From contig CACMIV010000001.1 of assembly GCA_902613805.1 (NCBI GenBank), forward strand, positions 596,136 to 660,135: DNA of 64,000 nt, given 5' to 3'. Position 1 is the stretch's first letter. Each line of letters opens with the position of its first letter. This document shows, one piece after another, positions 1-10,028 of the stretch. Origin of the DNA: an uncultured Pelagibacteraceae bacterium. Its GTDB lineage: Bacteria; Pseudomonadota; Alphaproteobacteria; Pelagibacterales; AG-422-B15. The position numbers and the translations under genes were made by a program. The notes under the pieces were generated by a model. The model searched no databases and was not told where the DNA came from. It saw only the letters and a program-made list of their open reading frames with translations.

Positions 1-1
1 C

Positions 2-652
2 CATCGAACTGAATTTTATCGAAAGTACCTATCTTCTTCTGAATGGATCTCCTCAAGGACAATGTTAAGATTTAATGAAACAAAAGAAGAATTTGATAAA
101 AAAAGTATTTTAGAAAGATTTAAATTACAATTATCAAGATCAAAAATAGATACGCAGTTCGCGGAAAAACCCCAGGTTTCTTGGATGATAGATGATGATT
201 TTCATATTTCTTCTGAAATTAAAAAAAATTACATAGTTTTATTTCCTTTTTGTTCTCCAAAACATCATCAAAAAATCTGGCCTTATTATGAAGAACTCAT
301 TTCAAAGCTTAAATCAAAGTTATTTGAAATGGATATTGTTATTGCTCCAGGACCAGGAGAAATAAATGCAGCAAGAAAATATAATGTAAAGTTATGTTTA
401 CATAACAATCAGCCAACAAATTTTTTTCAATTAGCGAAATTGCTTATTGGTGCAAAATATGTAATTTCAAATGATACAGGACCTGCACACTTAGCTGCTC
501 ACTTAGGATGCAGAGGTTTAGCATTATTTGGTGGCCACACTACACCAGAGAAAGTAAGTATTGAAACAGGCAGTTTTTTATCAATTTCTTCTAAAAATAT
601 AAGAAATATTAGTATGGAAGAAGTCTTCGATAAAATAGATTCTCATTTATAG
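2..652 (+). CDS. Glycosyltransferase family 9 (heptosyltransferase-like), 5' end missing
   Basis: The frame is open to the left edge (codons from base 2, no stop), so this is the C-terminal part of a longer protein; the Met at 62 is probably internal. The C-terminal half carries the GT9 sugar-nucleotide site: residues NDTGPAHLAA followed by ALFG, as in ADP-heptose:LPS heptosyltransferases. Such enzymes add heptose to the LPS core at the inner membrane. A related GT9 sugar transferase is equally possible, since the acceptor is not readable. It lies 25 bp before thrS on the same strand. Confidence 0.8.
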   Translation, partial: HRTEFYRKYLSSSEWISSRTMLRFNETKEEFDKKSILERFKLQLSRSKIDTQFAEKPQVSWMIDDDFHISSEIKKNYIVLFPFCSPKHHQKIWPYYEELISKLKSKLFEMDIVIAPGPGEINAARKYNVKLCLHNNQPTNFFQLAKLLIGAKYVISNDTGPAHLAAHLGCRGLALFGGHTTPEKVSIETGSFLSISSKNIRNISMEEVFDKIDSHL

Positions 653-677
653 ATAGATGATATAATACTTAAGCCTT

Positions 678-2417
678 ATGAGTAACGACGAACCATTTAT
701 AAATACTTTAAGACATGATACGGCCCATGTTTTGGCTATGGCTGTTCAGGAGTTATTTCCTGATACACAGGTTACCATTGGTCCTGTAATTGAAAATGGT
801 TTTTATTATGATTTTGACAGAAAAGAGCCGTTTACTGAAAAAGATCTTGGAACGATCGAAAAGAAAATGAAAGAAATTGTAAATCGTGACGAAAAGACTT
901 CATTTAAGGTAATGAGCAGGGAAGATGCGATTAAGCTATTTTCCGATAAAGGTGAAAACTATAAAGTAGAGATCATTAGAGATTTGCCTGAAAGTGAAGA
1001 ACTTAAAGTATATTATCACGGTGAATGGTTTGATCTTTGCAAGGGACCACATTTAGATTCAACAGGTAAAATTGGTAAAGCATTTAAATTAACAAAAGTA
1101 GCAGGAGCTTACTGGCGGGGGGATTCAAATAACCCAATGCTTCAAAGAATTTATGGTACAGCCTGGGAAACACAAGAAGATCTTGAAAATTATCTGAATT
1201 TGTTGAAGGAGGCTGAAAAAAGAGATCATAGGAAACTTGGCAAAGAACTAGATTTATTTCATTTTCAAGAAGAGGCTCCAGGTTCAGTTTTCTGGCACGC
1301 AAAAGGTTGGACATTATTTAGAACACTTATAGATTACATGCGTCAGCGACAAGAAGAGGCTGGGTACGAAGAAATTAATACTCCAGATATTATGGATAAG
1401 TCATTATGGGAAAGATCAGGGCACCTTGAAAAATTCGGTGACAATATGTTTACCACAGAAGCAAGAGAAGAACGTGTTTATGCCTTAAAACCAATGAATT
1501 GTCCTGGCTGCGTACAAGTATATAAGCAAGGACTGAAGAGTTATAGAGATTTACCGTTAAGGGTTGCTGAGTTTGGAAAAGTTCACAGATATGAACCATC
1601 GGGTGCCCTCCATGGTTTAATGAGAGTCAGGGCATTTACCCAAGATGATGCACATATATTTTGTACTGAAGACCAAATTACTGAAGAAAGCAAAAAAGTA
1701 TGCGATTTAGTTTTAAGTATTTATAACGATTTCGGATTTGAAAATGTATCAATTAAATTTTCCGACCGTCCTGAAAAAAGAGTCGGTAATGATGATGTAT
1801 GGGATAAATCTGAAGCTGCTCTTCGTGAGGCAATGGAAGCTACAGGATTAGAATATACTTTAAATCCAGGTGAAGGAGCATTTTATGGTCCAAAATTAGA
1901 ATTTATTCTGAAGGATGCCATTGGTAGAGAGTGGCAATGTGGAACTTTGCAAGTTGATCTTAACTTGCCTGAAAGACTTGGTGGTCATTATGTTGCGGAA
2001 GATGGTCAAAAGCATAACCCAGTAATGTTACATCGAGCATTATTTGGATCTTTAGAGAGGTTTACAGGAATTTTGATAGAACATTATGCTGGCAACTTAC
2101 CACTTTGGTTAGCGCCAACACAGGCTGTGGTTGCACCAATTACATCTGACATAAACGAGTACGCAGAGAGAGTATTTTTATCTCTTAAAAACCACGGTAT
2201 TAGAGTTGAAAAGGACTTAAGAAATGAGAAGATAAGCTATAAAATCAGAGAAAACTCTCTAAAAAAAATACCTTATCAATTAATCCTAGGTAAGAATGAA
2301 ATGGAAGACAATACTGTAACATTGAGGGAGTTTGGTAATGATAAGCAAGAAAAAATTAAATTTGAAAAATTAAATGATTTTTTTCAAAAAAAATGTATGA
2401 TGCCGTCTCATCAATAG
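678..2417 (+). CDS. thrS: Threonine--tRNA ligase lacking the TGS domain
   Basis: Charges tRNA-Thr with threonine in the cytoplasm. The protein has 579 residues against about 640 for the usual bacterial enzyme. It begins directly with the editing (SAD) domain, whose HDTAH metal motif lies at residues 13-17. The class II core follows, with zinc ligands Cys in MNCPGC, His in DDAHIF and His in MLHRALFG, then the anticodon-binding domain from about residue 480. The N-terminal TGS domain is absent: an in-frame TAA at 663-665 sits just upstream of the ATG, so a longer start is impossible. It is first in the run with infC, rpmI and rplT. Identity is certain; the missing domain is unusual. Confidence 0.97.
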   Translation: MSNDEPFINTLRHDTAHVLAMAVQELFPDTQVTIGPVIENGFYYDFDRKEPFTEKDLGTIEKKMKEIVNRDEKTSFKVMSREDAIKLFSDKGENYKVEIIRDLPESEELKVYYHGEWFDLCKGPHLDSTGKIGKAFKLTKVAGAYWRGDSNNPMLQRIYGTAWETQEDLENYLNLLKEAEKRDHRKLGKELDLFHFQEEAPGSVFWHAKGWTLFRTLIDYMRQRQEEAGYEEINTPDIMDKSLWERSGHLEKFGDNMFTTEAREERVYALKPMNCPGCVQVYKQGLKSYRDLPLRVAEFGKVHRYEPSGALHGLMRVRAFTQDDAHIFCTEDQITEESKKVCDLVLSIYNDFGFENVSIKFSDRPEKRVGNDDVWDKSEAALREAMEATGLEYTLNPGEGAFYGPKLEFILKDAIGREWQCGTLQVDLNLPERLGGHYVAEDGQKHNPVMLHRALFGSLERFTGILIEHYAGNLPLWLAPTQAVVAPITSDINEYAERVFLSLKNHGIRVEKDLRNEKISYKIRENSLKKIPYQLILGKNEMEDNTVTLREFGNDKQEKIKFEKLNDFFQKKCMMPSHQ

Positions 2418-2420
2418 ATA

Positions 2421-2435
2421 AAGGAGATTAAAATA
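2421..2435 (+). promoter_or_regulatory. infC ribosome-binding site with ATA initiation codon
   Basis: AAGGAG at 2421-2426, then a 6-nt spacer and ATA. This is the strongest Shine-Dalgarno box in the first 9 kb and it decides the start of infC. By analogy with E. coli infC (AUU), the near-cognate start is expected to make translation fall as IF-3 rises. That regulation is inferred, not seen. Confidence 0.8.
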
Positions 2436-2981
2436 GCACTTCAAAGAAAAAATAATAGAGCCCAGCTATCTACTAAAGGTCCAAAGTTTCGCATAAACGA
2501 ATTTATAACTTCCTCCACTGTAAGATTAATTGATGAAAAAGGTAACAACTTAGGAGTTATTAACACTGATGAGGCAATGCAAAAAGCTTCAGATGCAGGT
2601 CTTGATTTAGTTGAGGTATCTCCTCAAGTTGACCCCCCTGTATGCAAAATTCTTGATTTTGGAAAATTTAAATATGAGGCCCAAAAAAAAGCTAGTACGT
2701 CCAAGAAAAAACAGAAAGAAATTACAATTAAAGAAATTAAGATGAGGCCGGGAATTGATGTTCACGATTACGACTTCAAGGTAAAAGCTGCTCAAAAATT
2801 TATCGCTGCAGGCGATAAAGTAAAATTTACCATTCGATTTAAAGGTAGAGAGTTTGAACATCATGATATTGCTGAAAAATTGATGGAAAGAATTCGAGAA
2901 ACAATGGGTACGACAAGCAAAATCGAGCAAGAGCCAAAACTTGAAGGTCGCCAATTTACCATGATTTTCACTGCAAACTAG
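2433..2981 (+). CDS. infC: Translation initiation factor IF-3, read from an ATA start
   Basis: Binds the 30S subunit, prevents premature 50S joining and checks the start codon. No ATG exists at the right place; the first in-frame ATG (2577) would delete about 48 residues of the N-domain, including the conserved RINE segment. An AAGGAG box at 2421-2426 lies six bases before ATA (2433), giving 182 residues, the family length. An in-frame ATT at 2427 touches the Shine-Dalgarno box and is too close. IF-3 genes classically use AUU-type starts so that IF-3 represses its own translation; ATA fits that logic. The N-domain has DLVEVSP and PPVCKILDFGK, the C-domain IKEIKMRPG. Confidence 0.93.
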   Translation: MALQRKNNRAQLSTKGPKFRINEFITSSTVRLIDEKGNNLGVINTDEAMQKASDAGLDLVEVSPQVDPPVCKILDFGKFKYEAQKKASTSKKKQKEITIKEIKMRPGIDVHDYDFKVKAAQKFIAAGDKVKFTIRFKGREFEHHDIAEKLMERIRETMGTTSKIEQEPKLEGRQFTMIFTAN

Positions 2982-3059
2982 CAGCTGTAGTTAATTCTTA
3001 TCATTAATAAAAAACTTTTGATTTTTTCTTACCTAGGGTCTATAAACCGTTCATCCAAT

Positions 3060-3257
3060 ATGAGTAAATTAAAAACAAAAAAAGGCGCTAACAAGAGATT
3101 TAGGCTTACAGCTTCTGGTAAAGTTAAATCATATCAAAGTGGGAAAAGACACGGTATGATTAAAAGAACAAATAATCAGATAAGAAACCAAAGAGGTTCT
3201 ACAATTTTATCTGATCAAGATGCTCGAATAGTTAAAAAGTTTTTACCCTACGCTTAA
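3060..3257 (+). CDS. rpmI: Large ribosomal subunit protein bL35
   Basis: Small basic 50S protein of 65 residues, the usual length, starting [14 protein letters not shown]. An upstream in-frame ATG at 3018 would add 14 hydrophobic, non-conserved residues, so the ATG at 3060 is chosen. It sits 78 bp after infC and 16 bp before rplT, the standard infC-rpmI-rplT order. In many bacteria L20 represses this operon through the leader mRNA; no leader structure could be confirmed in 2982-3059. Confidence 0.97.
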   Translation: MSKLKTKKGANKRFRLTASGKVKSYQSGKRHGMIKRTNNQIRNQRGSTILSDQDARIVKKFLPYA

Positions 3258-3273
3258 TAAATAGGAAGATATA

Positions 3274-3630
3274 ATGGCAAGAGTTAAAAGAGGAGTTACT
3301 GCACACGCAAGACATAAAAAAGTAATTAAGCAAGCCAAAGGATATAGAGGCAGAAGAAAGAATACTTTTAAAGTCGCAAAGCAAGCTGTAGAAAAATCAA
3401 TGCAGTATGCCTATCGTGATCGAAGAGTAAAAAAAAGAGAGTTTAGATCACTTTGGACTCAAAGAATAAATGCTGGAGCTAGATTACATGGAATTTCTTA
3501 TTCTGTTTTCATGAATGGTCTTAAAAAATTAAAAATCGAATTAGATCGTAAAATTTTAGCTGATCTTGCTATGAATGAACCTACTTCTTTTGAACATTTG
3601 GCAAAACAGGTTCAGTCCTCAGCCAAATAA
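3274..3630 (+). CDS. rplT: Large ribosomal subunit protein bL20
   Basis: 50S assembly protein of 118 residues, the normal length. It has the basic N-terminal tail ([17 protein letters not shown]) and the globular C-domain with [13 protein letters not shown]. It binds 23S rRNA early in 50S assembly. An AGGAAGAT box lies just upstream (3263-3270). It follows rpmI and precedes pheS by 71 bp, which contains nothing recognisable. Confidence 0.97.
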   Translation: MARVKRGVTAHARHKKVIKQAKGYRGRRKNTFKVAKQAVEKSMQYAYRDRRVKKREFRSLWTQRINAGARLHGISYSVFMNGLKKLKIELDRKILADLAMNEPTSFEHLAKQVQSSAK

Positions 3631-3701
3631 TTCATTTGGCATCATATTCTCAAGCATATTATTATTACAGAAAAAACTAAATCTGATATTGTTGTTCTAC
3701 G

Positions 3702-4772
3702 ATGAAAGATTTTAGAGAGTTAGAAACTGAAATAAAAAAAGCTTCAGATAAATTTACAAATATCGAAAGCATAAATGAATTTAGGATAAAATTTCTTGGT
3801 AAGAAAGGTATTATTTCCCTCGAAATGAAAGAGTTAGCCAGTCTTTCTGGTGATGAAAGAAAGCACTATGCTGAAAAATTAAATAAAATTAAAGACTCTG
3901 TTCTGGAAATAATAGCTTCAAAGACTGAAGAGTTAAATAGCGAAGAATTAGAAAAAAAACTTAAATCTGAAACTTTAGATATCACTCTATCTACCTCAAA
4001 GTCATACGGAACTATTCACCCAATCAGTCAGGTTATAGAGGAAGTTATAACTATATTTGGTGACTTAGATTTTTTTGTTGCTGAAGGACCTGAAGTTGAA
4101 ACCGATTATAATAATTTTACTGCTTTAAATACTTCTGAACACCACCCTGCACGACAAATGCATGATACTTTTTATGTTGAAACTGAGACTGATGGAATGC
4201 CAAATGTTCTGCGAACTCATACCTCGCCAGTTCAAATAAGAAGTATGTTAACACAAAAACCACCAATTCGATTAATTGCTCCTGGAAAAACGTTTAGATG
4301 TGATAATGATCAAACGCACTCTCCTATGTTCCATCAAGTTGAGGGTTTAGTAATAGATCAAGAAAGCAACATGAGCCACCTCAAAGGTTGTTTAGAAATA
4401 TTCCTCAAGACTTTTTTTGAGACTGATAAATTAAATATGAGATTTCGACCTAGTCATTTTCCCTTTACTGAACCATCAGCAGAAGTTGATATTGGATACA
4501 CTAAGAAAGGAAATCAATTAATTATCGGAGAGGGCGAGGATTGGTTGGAAATTTTAGGATGCGGAATGGTTCATCCAAACGTGCTTGAAAACGTAAATAT
4601 CAATTCAAATGAATATCAAGGCTATGCATTTGGCATGGGTATAGAGAGGCTTGCAATGCTCAAATACGGAATTAGTGATTTAAGAACTTTCTTTGATAGT
4701 GATCTTAGATGGAATAAGCATTATGGCTTTTCACCTTTGAACATACCTTCGATCATAGGAGACTTAAGCTAG
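3702..4772 (+). CDS. pheS: Phenylalanine--tRNA ligase alpha subunit
   Basis: Catalytic subunit of the alpha2-beta2 PheRS. The 356 residues comprise an N-terminal coiled coil (about 1-90) for tRNA binding and a class II core. Visible core motifs are GPEVETDYNNF, the motif-2 region RTHTSPVQ through FHQVEGLV, and motif 3 GMGIERLAMLKYG near the end. The stop codon is followed directly by the pheT ATG (0 bp gap), so the two are translationally coupled. Confidence 0.97.
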   Translation: MKDFRELETEIKKASDKFTNIESINEFRIKFLGKKGIISLEMKELASLSGDERKHYAEKLNKIKDSVLEIIASKTEELNSEELEKKLKSETLDITLSTSKSYGTIHPISQVIEEVITIFGDLDFFVAEGPEVETDYNNFTALNTSEHHPARQMHDTFYVETETDGMPNVLRTHTSPVQIRSMLTQKPPIRLIAPGKTFRCDNDQTHSPMFHQVEGLVIDQESNMSHLKGCLEIFLKTFFETDKLNMRFRPSHFPFTEPSAEVDIGYTKKGNQLIIGEGEDWLEILGCGMVHPNVLENVNINSNEYQGYAFGMGIERLAMLKYGISDLRTFFDSDLRWNKHYGFSPLNIPSIIGDLS

Positions 4773-7160
4773 ATGAAATTTACTTATTCTTGGTTAACTG
4801 AGCATCTTAAGACAAATGCTCATTTCGAAGAAATTGAAAAGAAACTTACTTCTATCGGTCTTGAAGTTGAAGATATTCAAGACACGGGTAAAGCATACAA
4901 GGATTTTATTGTTGGACAGGTACTTGAAGAAAAAAAACATCCAAATGCGGATAAATTAAAACTATGTAAAGTTGATATTGGTAAGGAAAAGGTTGATGTT
5001 GTTTGTGGTGCACCAAATGTAGAAAAAGGCATGAAAGTGGTTTATGCGCCAGTTGGTTCAACCATTCCGGTTAATCAAATGAAAATTAAAGCTGCCAAGA
5101 TTAGAGGGGTAGAGTCCTATGGAATGATGTGTTCAGAATATGAACTTGGTATCTCAAATGAGCATGATGGAATAATCCGACTTGAGGAAAAAGAAACTAT
5201 TGGAAGATCTTTTTCAGAGATTTATGGTCTTAATGATATTATAATAGAAATTGGTATCACTCCTAATCGACAAGATTGTCTAGGTGTAAAAGGAATTGCC
5301 CGAGATCTTGCTTCAGCTGGTATGGGGGAATTGTTAGACAGAAAAATATCTAAAGAAAAAGGCTCCTTTAAATCACCAATTAAAATTGAAATACAAGATA
5401 ATAAAATATGCTCGACCTTTGTTGGAAGATATTTTAGAAATGTAAAAAATACTGAAAGCCCGGAATGGCTTAAAAATAAACTTAAGTCAATAGGTTTAAG
5501 GCCAATATCTGCTCTGGTAGATATAACTAATTTTGTAATGTATGACGAGAACCGGCCACTTCACGTTTACGATGCAGACAAAATAGATGGCAAAATTATA
5601 GTACGTAAAGCAAATGATGGAGAAAGTTTCTTGGCCCTAGATGAAAAAGATTACCAGCTAAAAAATGGTATGTGCGTAATAGCGGATGAAAAAAAAGTAC
5701 TTGGCTTAGGGGGAATCATGGGGGGCGAAAGTACAGGTTGCAGCACTGAGACAAAGAACGTTTTACTTGAGTCAGCTTTATTTGATGAAATTAATACAGC
5801 CAAGACGGGAAGAAACTTGTCAATTCTAAGTGATGCAAGATATCGTTTTGAAAGAGGCGTTGACCCAAATTCAACCTTAAAAGGAATAGACCTTGCAACA
5901 AAATTAATTCTTGAAATATGTGGTGGTGAGTGTAGTGAAGTTGAGTTAGCTGGAAATATAAAAGAAAATAAAAATGAGGTGTCAACTTCCAGTAGTTATA
6001 TTTCAAGAAGACTCGGTTTTGAAGTGTCTGACAAAGAATTGATATCAATACTTAGTTCTTTAGGAATTGAAACGAGCCAAACAGGTGATGTTATCAAATG
6101 TTCAATACCTTCTTGGAGACAAGATATTCACGGAGAAGCCGATATAAGTGAAGAAGTTATTCGTATTAAAGGATATGAAAATATTCCAACAAGTAATATC
6201 AGACCAAAAAGTAAAATTAATAAAAATATCTTAAATTACGCACAAAAGAAGTTGATGAAAGCGAGACACTTTATTGCTTCAATTGAATATGATGAATTAG
6301 TAACATTTGCATTCACAGACTCAAAAAATTGTGAAGTATTTGGCGATATAAATAAATTAAAAATTGTAAACCCTATATCAGAGGAGATGGATATATTAAG
6401 ACCTAATCTTCTCCCTAATCTTCTTCAAGCAATTAAAAAAAACAAGAATAGAAACTTCGACTCATTCTCGATCTTTGAGATAGGTAGTCAGTATAGATCA
6501 ACATTTCCTGAGGATCAATTGAACATTGCATGTGGAATTAAATCTGGAATTAAGGCACAAAAGTCTTGGAAGAATATGCAGACAGTATTTGATATATATG
6601 ACGTAAAACAAGATTTAACTTCCTTAATTGACTATTTAATGCCAGGTAACAAAAAAATATCTGTCTCTAATGACTGTCCTTCCTGGTATCACCCAGGAAG
6701 ATCTGGTTCGATAAAAATTAATAATTCGGTAATTGCTGGATATTTTGGAGAGTTACATCCAAGAGTTGCAAATCAATTTAAGATTAAGAATAAAACAAAT
6801 ATATTTGAGTTATACCTTGATGAACTGCCAATCACAGAAAAGAAAACTACCAACAAGCCTGTACTTAACTTAAGTGATTTTCAGATTGTCACAAGAGACT
6901 TTGCCTTTGTTATTGATAAAAAAGTAAAAAGCGAAGAAGTTGTTACTTCAGCCTTTAAAGTAGATAAGGAATTAATTAGAAACGTTGAAATCTTTGATTT
7001 ATTTGAAGATGATAGTCTTGGAAAAGACAAAAAGTCTATTGCTATTAAAGTTACACTACAATCTAACGAAAAAACTCTTACCGAAAATGACATTTCTGAA
7101 ATAAGTTCAAAAATAATTGAGTCTGTGGAAAAGTCTACTTCCGGAACTGTTAGATCCTAA
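4773..7160 (+). CDS. pheT: Phenylalanine--tRNA ligase beta subunit
   Basis: Beta subunit of PheRS, 795 residues, the usual size. An OB-fold tRNA-binding domain spans residues 40-150 (VGQVLEEKKHPNADKL). B3/B4 editing-type domains follow around 215-390, then B5 and the catalytic-like core, ending in the ferredoxin-like anticodon-binding domain from about 700 (FQIVTRDFAFVID). It abuts pheS with no gap and precedes lepA by 12 bp, suggesting one transcript. Confidence 0.97.
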   Translation: MKFTYSWLTEHLKTNAHFEEIEKKLTSIGLEVEDIQDTGKAYKDFIVGQVLEEKKHPNADKLKLCKVDIGKEKVDVVCGAPNVEKGMKVVYAPVGSTIPVNQMKIKAAKIRGVESYGMMCSEYELGISNEHDGIIRLEEKETIGRSFSEIYGLNDIIIEIGITPNRQDCLGVKGIARDLASAGMGELLDRKISKEKGSFKSPIKIEIQDNKICSTFVGRYFRNVKNTESPEWLKNKLKSIGLRPISALVDITNFVMYDENRPLHVYDADKIDGKIIVRKANDGESFLALDEKDYQLKNGMCVIADEKKVLGLGGIMGGESTGCSTETKNVLLESALFDEINTAKTGRNLSILSDARYRFERGVDPNSTLKGIDLATKLILEICGGECSEVELAGNIKENKNEVSTSSSYISRRLGFEVSDKELISILSSLGIETSQTGDVIKCSIPSWRQDIHGEADISEEVIRIKGYENIPTSNIRPKSKINKNILNYAQKKLMKARHFIASIEYDELVTFAFTDSKNCEVFGDINKLKIVNPISEEMDILRPNLLPNLLQAIKKNKNRNFDSFSIFEIGSQYRSTFPEDQLNIACGIKSGIKAQKSWKNMQTVFDIYDVKQDLTSLIDYLMPGNKKISVSNDCPSWYHPGRSGSIKINNSVIAGYFGELHPRVANQFKIKNKTNIFELYLDELPITEKKTTNKPVLNLSDFQIVTRDFAFVIDKKVKSEEVVTSAFKVDKELIRNVEIFDLFEDDSLGKDKKSIAIKVTLQSNEKTLTENDISEISSKIIESVEKSTSGTVRS

Positions 7161-7172
7161 ATTAAAAATATT

Positions 7173-8972
7173 ATGACTGGCACTAAAAATATAAGAAATT
7201 TTTCTATTATAGCTCATATTGATCATGGAAAATCTACTTTAGCTGACAGATTGATTCAATTTTGTGGAGGGCTTTCTGAAAGAGAAATGAAAGCACAGGT
7301 ACTTGACTCAATGGATATTGAAAGAGAACGTGGAATAACAATCAAGGCTCAAACTGTACAATTAAATTATAAAGCAAAAAACGGTGAAACGTACACACTA
7401 AATATCATCGATACGCCAGGACATGTTGACTTCAGTTACGAAGTTAACAGGTCATTATCTGCCTGCGAGGGATCACTTCTAGTTGTTGACGCAAGTCAGG
7501 GCGTTGAAGCTCAAACATTAGCTAACTTATATCAAGCTGTAGAAAATGATCACGTAATTATACCTGTTTTAAATAAAATAGATTTACCAGCAGCAGACCC
7601 TGAGAGAGTGAAAAATCAGATAGAAGATATTTTAGGTATTGATACCAGTAACGTACTAGAAATTTCCGCTAAATCAGGTCTTGGCATTGAAAACGTTCTA
7701 GAAAATATTGTAAACGAACTTCCATCCCCCGTTGGTGATGAAAACAAAAAATTAAAAGCAATGTTAGTAGATAGTTGGTATGATGCCTACCTAGGTGTTG
7801 TTATATTGGTACGTGTGATAAATGGAATTCTAAGAAAAGGTATGGAGGTTCGATTTCATCAAACTGATACAAAACATTTAATTGAGAAAATTGGTTGTTT
7901 CACACCAAAAATGGTTGATAACGACCGTATAAATGCTGGTGAATTAGGTTTTATAACAGCTGCAATTAAAGAAGTAGCCCAAACTAAGGTTGGAGACACA
8001 ATATTACTGGCTAATGATAAACAAACAGAGCCTTTACCGGGTTTTAAACCAAGTCAACCAGTCGTGTTTTGTGGATTATTTCCAACAAATGCAGCTGATT
8101 TTAAATTCTTAAAAGATGCTTTAGCTAAGCTAAAACTTAACGATTCCAGTTTTCACTTTGAACAAGAAACGTCAGCAGCGCTTGGAATGGGTTTTAGATG
8201 CGGTTTTCTTGGATTATTGCACTTAGAAATTATTGTTGAGAGACTTGATAGAGAATTCAATTTAGATTTAATAACTACTGCTCCAAGTGTTATTTATAAC
8301 TTAGTTTTAAATGATGGAAGCTCACTTGAATTACATAATCCAGCTGACATGCCTGAAGTTATGAAAATTAAAAGTATCTCTGAGCCTTGGATTAAAGCAA
8401 CAATTATTTGTCCCGATGAATATTTAGGTAGCATCATATCTCTTTGTGAAGATAAGAGAGGAATGCAAACAGAACTATCTTATTCTGGATCAAGAGTAAT
8501 TCTAAATTATAAGTTGCCTTTAAATGAAATTGTGTTTGATTTTTACGATCGCTTGAAGTCAATTTCTAGTGGATATGCAAGTTTTGATTATGAGATTGAT
8601 GAGTATAATGAAAGTGATTTGGTAAGACTAAGCATATTGGTAAATGATGAATCAGTAGATGCACTATCTATCATTGTTCATCGAAGTTTTTCCGAAAAAA
8701 AAGGTCGAGCAGTTTGTGAAAAATTAAAGGAATTAATTCCTCGTCATCAATTCCATATCCCAATTCAGGCAGCAATTGGTGGAAAAATTATTGCTCGCGA
8801 AACTGTCAGAGGATATCGTAAAAATGTTATTGAGAGAATACATGGTGGTGGAGCTACTGATAGAAAAAGAAAATTACTTGATAAGCAGAGAAAAGGAAAA
8901 CAGAGACTGAGAACTTACGGTAAGGTTGATATTCCACAAGAAGCCTTTATTGCTGCTTTAAAAGTTGAATAA
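7173..8972 (+). CDS. lepA: Translation elongation factor 4 (LepA)
   Basis: Ribosome-associated GTPase of 599 residues, the family length. The G domain shows [14 protein letters not shown] (G1), RGIT (G2), DTPGHVDF (G3) and NKIDLP (G4). Domain II, the EF-G-like domains III and V, and the LepA-specific C-terminal domain ([10 protein letters not shown], later [10 protein letters not shown]) follow. Proposed roles are back-translocation or assistance in initiation and ribosome assembly. Its TAA is immediately followed by the first base of tRNA-Ser. Confidence 0.97.
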   Translation: MTGTKNIRNFSIIAHIDHGKSTLADRLIQFCGGLSEREMKAQVLDSMDIERERGITIKAQTVQLNYKAKNGETYTLNIIDTPGHVDFSYEVNRSLSACEGSLLVVDASQGVEAQTLANLYQAVENDHVIIPVLNKIDLPAADPERVKNQIEDILGIDTSNVLEISAKSGLGIENVLENIVNELPSPVGDENKKLKAMLVDSWYDAYLGVVILVRVINGILRKGMEVRFHQTDTKHLIEKIGCFTPKMVDNDRINAGELGFITAAIKEVAQTKVGDTILLANDKQTEPLPGFKPSQPVVFCGLFPTNAADFKFLKDALAKLKLNDSSFHFEQETSAALGMGFRCGFLGLLHLEIIVERLDREFNLDLITTAPSVIYNLVLNDGSSLELHNPADMPEVMKIKSISEPWIKATIICPDEYLGSIISLCEDKRGMQTELSYSGSRVILNYKLPLNEIVFDFYDRLKSISSGYASFDYEIDEYNESDLVRLSILVNDESVDALSIIVHRSFSEKKGRAVCEKLKELIPRHQFHIPIQAAIGGKIIARETVRGYRKNVIERIHGGGATDRKRKLLDKQRKGKQRLRTYGKVDIPQEAFIAALKVE

Positions 8973-9062
8973 GGAAAGGTGGCCGAGTGGTTGAAGGCGC
9001 ACGCTTGGAAAGCGTGTATGCGGGTGACCGTATCGTGGGTTCGAATCCCATCCTTTCCGCCA
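8973..9062 (+). tRNA. tRNA-Ser (anticodon GGA), CCA encoded
   Basis: A 90-nt class II tRNA with a long variable arm. Acceptor GGAAAGG (8973-8979) pairs with CCTTTCC (9052-9058), followed by discriminator G and an encoded CCA. The anticodon arm is CACGC-TTGGAAA-GCGTG, anticodon GGA, reading UCC/UCU serine codons. The T arm has GGTTCGAATCC. It starts on the base after the lepA stop codon. Its 3' portion is repeated in diverged form 1,024 bp downstream, marking it as a probable integration site. Confidence 0.96.
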
Positions 9063-9065
9063 TTA
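9005..9065 (+). repeat. attL-like direct repeat: 3' part of tRNA-Ser
   Basis: Sixty-one bases covering the anticodon loop to just past CCA of tRNA-Ser. They recur at 10029-10089 with 56 of 61 positions identical (counted by eye). A 3' tRNA segment duplicated in the same orientation is the footprint left by integrases that target tRNA 3' ends; this copy keeps the functional tRNA. Confidence 0.75.
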
Positions 9066-9081
9066 AACTTTTAAAAAATTA

Positions 9082-9876
9082 TTATTCCAAATTTTCATTG
9101 ATATCAAAGTCTTCTTCAATATATTCGCATTTATAATTATTTAAAAATTCGGATGCTAATTTTTTTTTTGGGTTTTTTGCTTCAATGTAAGTGAAAATAC
9201 TTAATTGTCTCAAATTAAATGGAAATCTTTTAATTTTAACATCTTCAAAAAAATATTTGATTATTTCTTCAATTTCATAGGCAGTATTTACATGCTCATA
9301 TCTCAGTAAATTATCAAAGTTCAATCTGTGTCTAATAAAAAAGTTCAAACCAGATATGTAACGTGAACTCAAATACCAGAGAACTGAACCTTCAGTAGGT
9401 ATAGCATGCTTAAATGATCCATTTTCTTTCAAAAGAATACTTAATTTAGCTATATCATAAGATAAATTAATTAAGTGTTCTAATGTTGCTACAGATACAA
9501 TTTTATCGTATTGCTCTTCATCTAATTTTGTCAAATTAATATAATGATTTGAAATTAAACTTTTATTTTCTGAGGTATTGTATAAAAACAAAGAAGGTTC
9601 AATTACATCATATTTTTCAAACTTTTCAAATTCAACATGATTTAAATTACCAGCGCCCATTTCTAGAATTTTATTAACATATCCTCCTGAAGCAACATTT
9701 AGATGCATCCAATTGGTAAATTTCATAAAGGTTTTCTTAACTACTCCTCTATTAGATCTAGAATAAAGATAGTAAGCCTTATAAATTTTTTTTATTTTGT
9801 CATTTAACTCTATCCTTTTTTTTGGATATCTATTTAAAATTTCGTCAATATTATTCTTCACAAATGTCTCTGCCAA
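9082..9876 (-). CDS. SAM-dependent methyltransferase, class I fold (islet cargo)
   Basis: The protein has up to 264 residues. A Rossmann-type SAM site is visible: motif I as EMGAGN (around 68-73), an acidic strand end DVIEPS about 20 residues later, then SVATLEHL resembling the methyltransferase type 11 signature, and a strand ending in AIPTEG. The substrate is not readable; cell-surface sugar or lipid methylation would fit cargo next to glycosyl genes, but that is a guess. The start is uncertain: position 9876 is a TTG with no clear ribosome-binding site. It lies inside the tRNA-Ser islet, antisense to its neighbours. Confidence 0.7.
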   Translation of the reverse strand: MAETFVKNNIDEILNRYPKKRIELNDKIKKIYKAYYLYSRSNRGVVKKTFMKFTNWMHLNVASGGYVNKILEMGAGNLNHVEFEKFEKYDVIEPSLFLYNTSENKSLISNHYINLTKLDEEQYDKIVSVATLEHLINLSYDIAKLSILLKENGSFKHAIPTEGSVLWYLSSRYISGLNFFIRHRLNFDNLLRYEHVNTAYEIEEIIKYFFEDVKIKRFPFNLRQLSIFTYIEAKNPKKKLASEFLNNYKCEYIEEDFDINENLE

Positions 9877-10028
9877 ATTTTATTCAAACAATAAACTTTA
9901 TACTAGGTCATTCAAATTGCAATTTGTTACCGTACTTCTACCACACTCACAAATATTAATGCTAAACTTACTTAAATATAATTCCCAGTTTACTTAGAAA
10001 AATTATCCTCTAATCTTGGACTCATGAA

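Noticed and set aside
2577..2981. Short infC from the ATG at 2577
   Set aside because: It would remove about 48 residues of the conserved N-domain, while an AAGGAG box and ATA codon upstream restore the full length.
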